Of a stretch of 64,000 nucleotides of DNA, positions 56,123 to 64,000 are shown in pieces. Position 1 is the first letter of the stretch; each line of letters starts with the position of its first letter. This stretch comes from Elusimicrobia bacterium GWA2_62_23 (lineage in GTDB: Bacteria; Elusimicrobiota; Elusimicrobia; Elusimicrobiales; UBA9959). The stretch spans positions 126,879 to 190,878 of the forward strand of contig MGTV01000008.1 of NCBI GenBank assembly GCA_001799635.1. Direction: 5' to 3'. The position numbers were made by a program, and so were the translations under genes. The notes beneath the pieces are model-generated. The model had not been told where the DNA came from. It did not search any database and worked only from the letters and a program-made list of their open reading frames with translations.

Positions 56123-57484
56123 TTGATGAAAAAAATGAACAGATCCATTTGCTGCATAGGGGCGGGCTACATTGGCGGGCCTACCATGGCCGTGATAGCC
56201 GACCATAACCACGACCGCAAGGTGGTGGTGGTGGACATCAATAAGGAACGCATAGACGCCTGGAATTCCGACAAGCTGCCCATTTTCGAGCCCGGGCTGG
56301 CCGAAGTGGTTAAGCGCCGCCGCGGCAAGAATCTGTTCTTCTCCACGGACATAGACAAGGCCATAAGGGACTGCGACATAATTTTTGTGGGCGTGAACAC
56401 GCCTACCAAGACTTTCGGCCGGGGTGCTGGCTGCGCGTCCGACCTGCAGTACTGGGAAGCCACCGCGCGCAATATTGTGAAGGTGGCCAACCGCGACAAG
56501 ATAGTGGTGGAGAAGAGCACCCTGCCGGTGCGCACCGCCGAGGCCATGGAGAGCATCCTCAAGCGCCATCCCAAGTATCACTTCGAAGTGCTGAGCAACC
56601 CGGAGTTCCTGGCCGAGGGTACCGCCATTGCCGACCTGGAGAAGCCAGACCGCGTGCTGATTGGCGGCCACCAGACGGCCAAGGGCAAGGCGGCCATAAA
56701 GGCGTTGGCCGACGTGTACGGCACCTGGGTGCCCAAAGAAAGGATCCTGACCACCAACCTGTGGTCTTCCGAACTTTCCAAGCTCGCCGCTAACGCTTTC
56801 CTGGCGCAGCGCGTGAGCTCCATTAATTCCCTGTCCGCCCTGTGCGAGACCACCGGCGCCGATGTGGAAGAGGTGGCCCGCGCCATAGGCATGGATAGCC
56901 GCATAGGGCCCAAGTTCCTCAAGACCGGCCCCGGGTTCGGCGGGAGCTGCTTTAAGAAGGACATTCTGAACCTGGTGTACATCTGCGAGAGCTACGGCCT
57001 TAACGAGGTGGCGGACTACTGGCAGCAGGTGGTGCTGATGAACGAGTATCAGCAGGAACGCCTGGTGGGCAACATCATAAAGACCATGTTCAACACCCTG
57101 GCCAACAAGAAGATCGCTGTGTTCGGTTTCGCCTTCAAGGCCAATACTTCGGACACGCGCGAGAGCCCGGCCATTGCCATAACGCAGATGTTGGCCGAAG
57201 AGCGGGCGGAAATAGTGATAACGGACCCGAAGGCCCTCAAACACGTGGCCGAGGACCTGGGCCCGCTGGCCGCGAAGATAAAGACCACCACGGACCCCTA
57301 CGCCGCGGCCAAGGACGCGGACGCCATAGTGCTGCTGACCGATTGGGAAGAGTACAAAACGCTGGATTATAAGCGCTTGTACGCCTCTATGCGCAAGCCG
57401 GCTTTCCTGTTCGACGGCCGCAATATCCTGCCGCACGCGCAGTTGCGCAAGTTAGGCTTCGACGTTAAGGCCATAGGCAAATAA
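56123..57484 (+). CDS. ugd: UDP-glucose 6-dehydrogenase (UGDH family)
   Basis: '[51 protein letters not shown]', '[24 protein letters not shown]', '[20 protein letters not shown]', '[16 protein letters not shown]'. Confidence 0.95.
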   Translation: MMKKMNRSICCIGAGYIGGPTMAVIADHNHDRKVVVVDINKERIDAWNSDKLPIFEPGLAEVVKRRRGKNLFFSTDIDKAIRDCDIIFVGVNTPTKTFGRGAGCASDLQYWEATARNIVKVANRDKIVVEKSTLPVRTAEAMESILKRHPKYHFEVLSNPEFLAEGTAIADLEKPDRVLIGGHQTAKGKAAIKALADVYGTWVPKERILTTNLWSSELSKLAANAFLAQRVSSINSLSALCETTGADVEEVARAIGMDSRIGPKFLKTGPGFGGSCFKKDILNLVYICESYGLNEVADYWQQVVLMNEYQQERLVGNIIKTMFNTLANKKIAVFGFAFKANTSDTRESPAIAITQMLAEERAEIVITDPKALKHVAEDLGPLAAKIKTTTDPYAAAKDADAIVLLTDWEEYKTLDYKRLYASMRKPAFLFDGRNILPHAQLRKLGFDVKAIGK

Positions 57485-57485
57485 C

Positions 57486-57511
57486 TGGATCCCGGCTTTC
57501 GCCGGGATGAC
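57486..57511. repeat. REP-like extragenic hairpin (TGGATCCCGGCTTTCGCCGGGATGAC)
   Basis: Inverted repeat ATCCCGGC-TTTC-GCCGGGAT; same motif gives '[11 protein letters not shown]' in the minus-strand spurious ORF. Confidence 0.75.
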
Positions 57512-57521
57512 GGAGAGGGGA

Positions 57522-57553
57522 GCCCCGCCCGCAAGGCGGGGTTCCGCTTTTTA
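57522..57553 (+). terminator. terminator-like repeat GCCCCGCCCGCAAGGCGGGGTTCCGCTTTTTA (copy 1)
   Basis: CCCCGCC-CGCAA-GGCGGGG stem plus T-rich tail after ugd. Confidence 0.75.
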
Positions 57554-57689
57554 TGTCGACACTACGCTGGCCGCCTGTTGCGCATAGCGCTTGATGCGGC
57601 AGGGCCAATGGCCACTCGGGGGCGCCTGCTATGCTATTGCAGGTTGGGAAGGCTTTTGAGGGGGGATACAGGGGATGTGTAAATAAGTC

Positions 57690-57718
57690 TTGAAATTTAG
57701 TTAAAACTAAATTATAAT
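57690..57718 (+). promoter_or_regulatory. promoter TTGAAA-17-TATAAT with inverted-repeat operator in the spacer (AATTTAGTT-AA-AACTAAATT, 57694-57713)
   Basis: TTGAAA 57690-57695, TATAAT 57713-57718; 9-bp perfect inverted repeat between them. Confidence 0.85.
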
Positions 57719-57724
57719 ACATAT

Positions 57725-58498
57725 ATGTACTCACAGCTTCAATTGCGGGAGATCTTTCATCTTGAATTCCTGCGCTACCTGGCGGCGGATATGCCGCCGC
57801 GGTTCTGGGCGCTCAAGGGGGGAGTGAACCTGCGGCTTTTCTTTAAGAGCGTCCGGTATTCCGAGGACATGGATATTGACGTTGAAGGGCTGCCGGTGGC
57901 GTCCCTGCAGAAGCGCGTGCTGCGTATCCTCAATTCCCCTTCTTTCCGGGAGAACCTGCGGACCTACGGCATAACCGGCGTTACGCCCCCGGACATGGCC
58001 GCGGCCAAGCAGACGGCCGTTACGCAGCGCTTCAAAGTGCACATTCTTACGGAGGGGGGAGGGGATTATTTTACCAAGGTGGAGTTCTCGCGCCGGGGCT
58101 TTTCCGGGGAGCCGGCGGCGGAAAGCATCCCCGCGGCCGTGCTGCGGCCTTACGCCATGGCGCCGCTGATAGTGCGGCATTATCCGGCGGGTCTCGCCGC
58201 CGCGCAGAAGATAGGGGCGGTGCTGTCTCGCTCCGTGCTGCAGGCGCGGGATATTTTCGACCTGTACCTGCTCTCTTCGCAGGTGAGCCCGGGGCAGATC
58301 ACGCTGCCCTTGCCTGAAGGGGAAATGGCCCGGGTCAAGGAGAGTGTGCTGGAGCCGGGGTTCGAACTGTTCCGGGACGCGGTGGCCGCGTACCTGGCTC
58401 CGGGAGACAGGGAGATGTACTTGGCCCCGGAAGCCTGGGACGAGGTGAAATTGAAAGCGGCCGCCTTTGTGGAGGAACTCTATGCGGCGAACAGGTGA
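57725..58498 (+). CDS. AbiEii/AbiGii-family nucleotidyltransferase toxin-like protein
   Basis: 'FHLEFLRYLAADMPPRFWALKGGVNLRLFFKSVRYSEDMDIDVEG' nucleotidyltransferase core, '...LQARDIFDLYLL'. Confidence 0.85.
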   Translation: MYSQLQLREIFHLEFLRYLAADMPPRFWALKGGVNLRLFFKSVRYSEDMDIDVEGLPVASLQKRVLRILNSPSFRENLRTYGITGVTPPDMAAAKQTAVTQRFKVHILTEGGGDYFTKVEFSRRGFSGEPAAESIPAAVLRPYAMAPLIVRHYPAGLAAAQKIGAVLSRSVLQARDIFDLYLLSSQVSPGQITLPLPEGEMARVKESVLEPGFELFRDAVAAYLAPGDREMYLAPEAWDEVKLKAAAFVEELYAANR

Positions 58499-59102
58499 GA
58501 AAAGTCTTGCCGGCCATGTGGCGGCCTTAGGCCGCAGGGTCTTTACCTCAGCGGAGCTGGGGGCGGTTTCGTTGCGTTCCGGCTCGGTGGTTTCGCAGGG
58601 GCTGGCGGTAATGCAGCGGCAGGGGCTGGCGCTGCGGCTGGGGCACGGCCTCTGGTCGGCCGGGGCGGAGCCGCCCGGGCAGTACGAGGTTGTGCCGCAC
58701 CTGCTGCCCAAACAACGCGTTTATGTGTCCTTTACCAGCGCGCTGCACCTGCACGGGGTTATAGAGCAGATACCGCAGGTGATAACGCTGGCTTCCACGG
58801 CGCATACCCGGCTGCTGGCCACGCGCGCGGGCAGCTTTGCCCTGCATCACCTGGCGCCGGAGATGTTCTGCGGTTTTGACTGGGATGCCAGGCGCGGTTT
58901 TGCCCTGGCTTCCCCGGAAAAGGCGCTGGTGGACTGCCTGTATGTATCGGCTTTCCGCAAAAGGCAGTTCTCGCACTTCCCGGAGCTGGACCTTGAGAGG
59001 CTGGAACTTAAAAAGGCGCGGGCCTGGGCGGCGCGGATAAAGAACCCCATGGCCCGGGAGCACGTGCTTAAGCGGCTGGCGGGGCTATTTAAGTATAAGT
59101 AA
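58482..59102 (+). CDS. AbiEi-like antitoxin/transcriptional-regulator-like protein
   Basis: Overlaps AbiEii-like ORF; 'VYVSFTSALHLHGVIEQIPQVITLAST' and 'ASPEKALVDCLYVS' typical of AbiEi-type proteins. Confidence 0.75.
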   Translation: MRRTGEKSLAGHVAALGRRVFTSAELGAVSLRSGSVVSQGLAVMQRQGLALRLGHGLWSAGAEPPGQYEVVPHLLPKQRVYVSFTSALHLHGVIEQIPQVITLASTAHTRLLATRAGSFALHHLAPEMFCGFDWDARRGFALASPEKALVDCLYVSAFRKRQFSHFPELDLERLELKKARAWAARIKNPMAREHVLKRLAGLFKYK

Positions 59103-59125
59103 AGGGTTCGCGCATTCGCTGGTTG

Positions 59126-59157
59126 GCCCCGCCCGCAAGGCGGGGTTCTGCTTTTAT
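59126..59157 (+). terminator. terminator-like repeat GCCCCGCCCGCAAGGCGGGGTTCTGCTTTTAT (copy 2)
   Basis: Same stem-loop as 57522 and 60615. Confidence 0.75.
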
Positions 59158-59165
59158 GGGGGGGC

Positions 59166-59194
59166 TTGAAATTCAGGGTTTTGCCTGCTATACT
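59166..59194 (+). promoter_or_regulatory. promoter TTGAAA-17-TATACT
   Basis: TTGAAA 59166-59171; TATACT 59189-59194. Confidence 0.8.
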
Positions 59195-59229
59195 ATCGGT
59201 ATAGCGATATGATTATCGGTATACCGATA
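59194..59229. promoter_or_regulatory. tandem palindromic operator: TATCGGTATAGCGATA (59194-59209) and TATCGGTATACCGATA (59214-59229)
   Basis: Second copy is a perfect 16-bp palindrome, first differs by one base; 20-bp spacing; overlaps -10 and the start codon. Confidence 0.85.
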
Positions 59230-59993
59230 TGAAAAAAGATATGGAAAAAATTAGAGCGGCAATAGCCTCAAAGGTGCGGGACTTGCGCCTGGGCCGACGT
59301 TGGAGCCAGGTCCGCCTGGCCGCCTTACTGGGGATCTCGCAGAACCGCCTGTCGGAGATAGAGCGGGGAGACGGGTCTTTTACCGCCGAACAATTGGTGC
59401 TGGTCATTAGCACGTTCAACCTGCAGTTGGATTATTTTTCGGTTTCGCGCCAGAAAGCGGGGGCGGAACTGCAGAATACCCTTGCGCGTTTAGGGGCCGG
59501 GCATCTCCGGGAAGACTCTTCCCTGGGCGCTTTTGAAAGTTCAAAACGGGTGGACGAGGTAATACTGGAGGCGCTGATAGCCGCGGATTCTCCTCGCCAG
59601 GTGGCGGCCGTGGCGCCCGTGCTGGTGGCCCAGATAGAGCGGGTTAATTTAGGGCGGCTCCGGCTTAAAGCCGCCGAGGCCGGGTATGAGGCGCGCCTTG
59701 GGTGGGCTTTGGAGAATGTGCTTGGGGCTATACGGGCGGAGCTGCCGCGTGTCGGTCAAGCCTGGCGGCTTAAGTGCCGCAGGGCGGAACTCCTAATCGG
59801 GGCGGCGCTGGCCGCCTGGCCGGCCCCGAAGCCGGGGGCTGAGGACATCCTCGACCGGGAAATACTTAGCGAGGAGGGGGCGGCTGAAGCGCGCGCGGCG
59901 CGCTCCGCGGTAGCCCGCAAATGGGGGATAGTCACGCGCATCACCGCCGAAGATTTTAATGAAGCCCTGAGGGACGGCCGTGGAGATAATTAA
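59229..59993 (+). CDS. XRE-family HTH transcriptional regulator/antitoxin-like
   Basis: 'KVRDLRLGRRWSQVRLAALLGISQNRLSEIERGDGSFTAEQLVLVIS'. Confidence 0.88.
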   Translation: MKKDMEKIRAAIASKVRDLRLGRRWSQVRLAALLGISQNRLSEIERGDGSFTAEQLVLVISTFNLQLDYFSVSRQKAGAELQNTLARLGAGHLREDSSLGAFESSKRVDEVILEALIAADSPRQVAAVAPVLVAQIERVNLGRLRLKAAEAGYEARLGWALENVLGAIRAELPRVGQAWRLKCRRAELLIGAALAAWPAPKPGAEDILDREILSEEGAAEARAARSAVARKWGIVTRITAEDFNEALRDGRGDN

Positions 59994-60567
59994 GGAGTTT
60001 TTTACCGAACTGGACAGGAGCTGGCGGTTAGCAGCCGCCGGCAAGGTCCAGTTGCGCGTTATCGGTTCGGCGGCGCTTATGCTGGGTACGGGGTATTCCC
60101 GCGGCACCAAAGACAGCGATATTCTCGAGACGGCGGATATAGCCGGGGAAGTACGGCGGGAACTTCTGGCTTTGGCAGGGCGCGACAGCGTGCTGGCCGT
60201 GAAATACCGGCTTTACCTGGATATAGTTAACCACGCCATCCCATTTCTGCCGCAAAGGCCGAACTTTAGGCAGGCGGGTTTGCCCCGTCTTAAAAACTTC
60301 GACGTGGTCGCGCTGGACGTGACGGATGTGGTTGTGAGCAAGCTCAAGCGGTTCAGCGCCAATGACGCGGCGGACATACGCGCCATGGCGGAGAGGGGGC
60401 TGCTCCAGCCTGCTGCGCTGGCGGCCCGGTTCCAGGCCGCCGTGGATGTGTTCTCCATGGACGCGCGGGCCGAGGACCTGCCCAAATATGTCAGGAACCT
60501 GCACAGCATCGAACGGGATTTTCTCGGGGTCCCGGCGTCCGATATCCGCCTCCCCGGCTGGCTATAG
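59980..60567 (+). CDS. nucleotidyltransferase-like protein (DUF6036-type), putative partner of XRE protein
   Basis: 'LRVIGSAALMLGTGYSRGTKDSDILETADI' (GSxAL..TKDSDIL) followed by 'NFDVVALDVTDVVVSKLKRFSANDAADIRAM'. Confidence 0.78.
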   Translation: MEIIKEFFTELDRSWRLAAAGKVQLRVIGSAALMLGTGYSRGTKDSDILETADIAGEVRRELLALAGRDSVLAVKYRLYLDIVNHAIPFLPQRPNFRQAGLPRLKNFDVVALDVTDVVVSKLKRFSANDAADIRAMAERGLLQPAALAARFQAAVDVFSMDARAEDLPKYVRNLHSIERDFLGVPASDIRLPGWL

Positions 60568-60584
60568 CCCCCCTGTAGGTGCTG

Positions 60585-60607
60585 CTATCGAGGCTTCGCC
60601 TAGATAG
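60585..60607. repeat. hairpin repeat CTATCGAGGC-TTC-GCCTAGATAG (copy 2)
   Basis: Single mismatch relative to 54699-54721. Confidence 0.8.
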
Positions 60608-60614
60608 GTCCGGA

Positions 60615-60645
60615 GCCCCGCCCGCAAGGCGGGGTTCCGCTTTAT
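60615..60645 (+). terminator. terminator-like repeat GCCCCGCCCGCAAGGCGGGGTTCCGCTTTAT (copy 3)
   Basis: Same stem-loop as 57522 and 59126. Confidence 0.75.
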
Positions 60646-60744
60646 GGGGGGAAGAACCGGAAATCCCAAATTTGCTACAATTTAGGCGTCGCTTTATATA
60701 GATTTGGTTCTTATTATTGTAATCATTCAAGGAGACTCACGCAC

Positions 60745-61797
<1,053 letters not shown>

Positions 61798-61805
61798 CTG
61801 GTTTT

Positions 61806-61855
61806 GCCCGGGGTCGGGTGGCGCTGAAAGGCGCGCGGACCCTAAGACCCCGGGC
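61806..61855 (+). other. structured intergenic element: GCCCGGGGTC...GACCCCGGGC with nested stem
   Basis: 10-bp perfect inverted repeat (61806-61815 / 61846-61855) with inner GGGT/ACCC and GCGC-TGAAAG-GCGC; no T-tract follows. Confidence 0.6.
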
Positions 61856-61884
61856 GTGTTCGCTGTTCGACAGGAGTGACAACA

Positions 61885-63198
61885 ATGGCTAAGAAGAGAG
61901 TTCTCATAATGGGGGCCGCGGGCCGCGACTTCCATAACTTCAACGTGTTCTACCGCGACAACAAGGACGTGGAAGTGGTGGCCTTCACCGCTTACCAGAT
62001 CCCCAACATCGCCGGCCGCAAGTATCCCAAAGAGCTCGCGGGGAAGATGTACCCGAAGGGCATCCCGATATTCGAAGAGAAAGAGCTGCCGGAGCTGATA
62101 AAGAAGTTCAAGGTGGACGAAGTGGTGTTCGCCTACTCCGACGTGGCCTTTAACACCGTGATGGCCAAGGGCAGCATAGTGCTGGCCTGCGGCGCCGACT
62201 TCACGCTGCTGGGCGGCGAGCATACCTACATTAAGTCCAAGAAGCCGGTGATAGCCGTCTGCGCCGTGCGCACCGGCTGCGGCAAGAGCCAGACCACCCG
62301 CGCCATCGCCTCCATGCTCAAGGGCATGGGCAAGAAAGTGGTGGCCATCCGCCATCCCATGCCTTACGGCGACCTGGTGAAGCAGACCTGGCAGCGCTAC
62401 GAGACGCTGGAGGACCTGAAGAAGCACGAGTGCACCATCGAGGAGATGGAAGAGTACGAGCCGCACATAGCGGCCGGCCACATCATCTACTCCGGCGTGG
62501 ACTACGGCGAGATCTTGAAGCGCGCCGAGAAGGAAGCGGACGTTATCCTGTGGGACGGCGGCAACAACGACCTGCCCTTCTACAAGCCGGACCTGCACAT
62601 TACCGTGACGGACCCGCTGCGCTCCGGCCACGAAGCCACCTTCCACCCCGGCGCCGCCAACCTGCGGATGGCCGACGTGGTGGTGATCAATAAAGTGGAC
62701 ACCGCCTCCGCCAAGGAGATAGCCGTGGTGCGGGCCAACATCAAGGCCATGAACCCCAAGGCCCAGATCATAGAGGCCGAGAGCCCGGTGACCGTGGATA
62801 ATCCCGCGGCCGTGAAGGGCAAGCGGGTGCTCGTAGTGGAAGACGGCCCCACGCTGACCCACGGCGACATGCACTTCGGCGCGGGCCACGTGGCCGCGAA
62901 GAAGTACAAGGCCAAGTCCATAGTGGACCCCCGCAAGTACGCCGTCGGCACCATCAAGAAGGTGTACGAGAACTTCAAGCAGATCACGGACATCCTGCCC
63001 GCCATGGGTTACGGCGACAAGCAGATGGCCGAGCTGAACAAGACCATCAACGCGGTCCCCTGCGACGTGGTGATAGTCGGCACGCCCATAGACCTGGCGC
63101 GCCACCTGAAGTTCAACAAGCCCTCCGTGCGCGTGACGTACGAACTGAAAGAGCGCAAGGCCGGCGGCCTGAAGGCCGCCCTGAAGAAAATAATATAA
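61885..63198 (+). CDS. cyclic 2,3-diphosphoglycerate synthetase-like P-loop protein
   Basis: 'KKRVLIMGAAGRDFHNFNVFYRDNKDVEVVAFTAYQIPNIAGRKYP', P-loop 'RTGCGKSQTTRAIASMLK', 'WDGGNNDLPFYKPDLHITVTDPLRSGHE'. Confidence 0.88.
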   Translation: MAKKRVLIMGAAGRDFHNFNVFYRDNKDVEVVAFTAYQIPNIAGRKYPKELAGKMYPKGIPIFEEKELPELIKKFKVDEVVFAYSDVAFNTVMAKGSIVLACGADFTLLGGEHTYIKSKKPVIAVCAVRTGCGKSQTTRAIASMLKGMGKKVVAIRHPMPYGDLVKQTWQRYETLEDLKKHECTIEEMEEYEPHIAAGHIIYSGVDYGEILKRAEKEADVILWDGGNNDLPFYKPDLHITVTDPLRSGHEATFHPGAANLRMADVVVINKVDTASAKEIAVVRANIKAMNPKAQIIEAESPVTVDNPAAVKGKRVLVVEDGPTLTHGDMHFGAGHVAAKKYKAKSIVDPRKYAVGTIKKVYENFKQITDILPAMGYGDKQMAELNKTINAVPCDVVIVGTPIDLARHLKFNKPSVRVTYELKERKAGGLKAALKKII

Positions 63199-63208
63199 GA
63201 AAGCCCGC

Positions 63209-63233
63209 CCCGGGCCGGTTAAGCCGGCCCGGG
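63209..63233. other. GC hairpin CCCGGGCCGG-TTAAG-CCGGCCCGGG between cpgS-like gene and pgk
   Basis: 10-bp perfect inverted repeat, no T-tract. Confidence 0.6.
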
Positions 63234-63280
63234 CGCGGTTCAAGTTTAGAGTTCATATTTTCGACCGGAAGGTGACCGCA

Positions 63281-64000
63281 ATGACCACGGAAAGCAAGAC
63301 GGTGCTCAAGCTCGCCAAAGTGCAGGACGCCAAACTCAAGGACAAGAACGTGCTGGTGCGCGTGGACTACAACGTGCCCATCAAGGACGGCGTCATAACC
63401 GACGACACCCGCATCCGCGAGACCATGAAGACCGTGAAGCTGCTGCTCGAGGGCAATAACCGGGTGGTGCTGATGGCGCACCTGGGCCGCCCCAAGGGCC
63501 AGCCGGTGGAGAAGTACAGCCTGAAACCCGTGGCGGCCAAGCTGGCCGAACTGTCCGGCGCCAAGGTGCATTTCGCCCCCGACTGCGTGGGCCCCGAGGC
63601 GGACAAAGTGGTGGCGGCGGCGAAGAAGGGGGAGATAGTGCTCCTCGAGAACCTGCGCTACCACGCCGAGGAAGAGAAGAACGACGATAATTTCGCCAAG
63701 CAGCTCGCCAAGCACGGCGAGTATTTTGTGCAGGAGGCCTTTGGCGCCCTGCACCGCGCGCATGGCAGCACTTCCGCCATCTGCAAGCATCTGCCCGGGG
63801 CCATTGGCTTCCTGGTGCAGAAGGAGCTGGAATACCTCGACAAGGCCATGGTGAGCCCCGTGCGCCCCTTCCTCGCCATCATAGGCGGGGCCAAGGTGGC
63901 CGACAAGCTCTCCGTGCTCTACAGCCTCATCGAGAAGGTGGACACCCTGATAATCGGCGGCGGCATGGCTTACACCTTCCTGGCCGCGCAGAACACCAAT
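63281..64000 (+). CDS. pgk: phosphoglycerate kinase (truncated at window end)
   Basis: 'KNVLVRVDYNVPIKDGVITDDTRIRETMKTVKLLLEGNNRVVLMAHLGRPKG', 'LLENLRYHAEEEKND', 'FLAIIGGAKVADKLSVLYSLIEKVDTLIIGGGMAYTFL'; absent from ORF track because no stop in window. Confidence 0.97.
   Translation, partial: MTTESKTVLKLAKVQDAKLKDKNVLVRVDYNVPIKDGVITDDTRIRETMKTVKLLLEGNNRVVLMAHLGRPKGQPVEKYSLKPVAAKLAELSGAKVHFAPDCVGPEADKVVAAAKKGEIVLLENLRYHAEEEKNDDNFAKQLAKHGEYFVQEAFGALHRAHGSTSAICKHLPGAIGFLVQKELEYLDKAMVSPVRPFLAIIGGAKVADKLSVLYSLIEKVDTLIIGGGMAYTFLAAQNTN

Noticed and set aside
55955-57436. 493-aa minus-strand ORF antisense to ugd
   Set aside because: ugd is unambiguous; antisense product is compositionally typical of mirror-frame artefacts
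57465-57734. Minus-strand 89-aa ORF containing '[10 protein letters not shown]'
   Set aside because: Translation of a common REP-like extragenic palindrome, not a gene
54699-60645. Hairpin repeats considered as a degenerate CRISPR array
   Set aside because: Copies are kilobases apart, not regularly spaced, and no cas genes are present

Overview
The window is a high-GC bacterial segment. Most of it (about 654-54605) is a very large surface-polysaccharide (O-antigen/capsule-type) locus, almost entirely on the + strand. Nucleotide-sugar genes come first: rfbC-rfbA-rfbB (dTDP branch), rfbF-rfbG-rfbH (CDP-3,6-dideoxyhexose branch), and two gmd paralogs, manC, a GDP-fucose/colitose-synthase-like gene and a ColD-like 3-dehydratase (GDP branch). 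Inside these is an unusual cassette: NAD-epimerase, TPP (acetolactate-synthase-like) enzyme, HpcH-like aldolase, SDR and 3-dehydroquinate-synthase-like cyclase. It is my best candidate for an undescribed pathway, namely a branched or carbocyclic deoxysugar. The remainder of the locus holds many GT2/GT4 glycosyltransferases, a GT10 fucosyltransferase, two flippases, a Wzm/Wzt ABC exporter, an O-antigen ligase/polymerase, two initiating phosphoglycosyltransferases, three cobalamin-binding-type radical SAM proteins, AsnB, a methyltransferase, an acyltransferase and a trio of unusual membrane or exported proteins. Positions 54600-60650 carry a run of toxin-antitoxin-like modules around ugd (Panacea-type HTH/DUF4065 plus RelE-like; AbiEii plus AbiEi-like; XRE plus nucleotidyltransferase). 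They have strong promoters, palindromic operators and recurrent hairpin/terminator repeats, and a candidate small RNA lies at the left edge. The right end is a gap - cyclic-2,3-diphosphoglycerate-synthetase-like - pgk glycolytic cluster (pgk truncated by the window). No tRNA, rRNA, CRISPR or transposase was recognised. All family calls come from reading motifs by eye; no database search was run.
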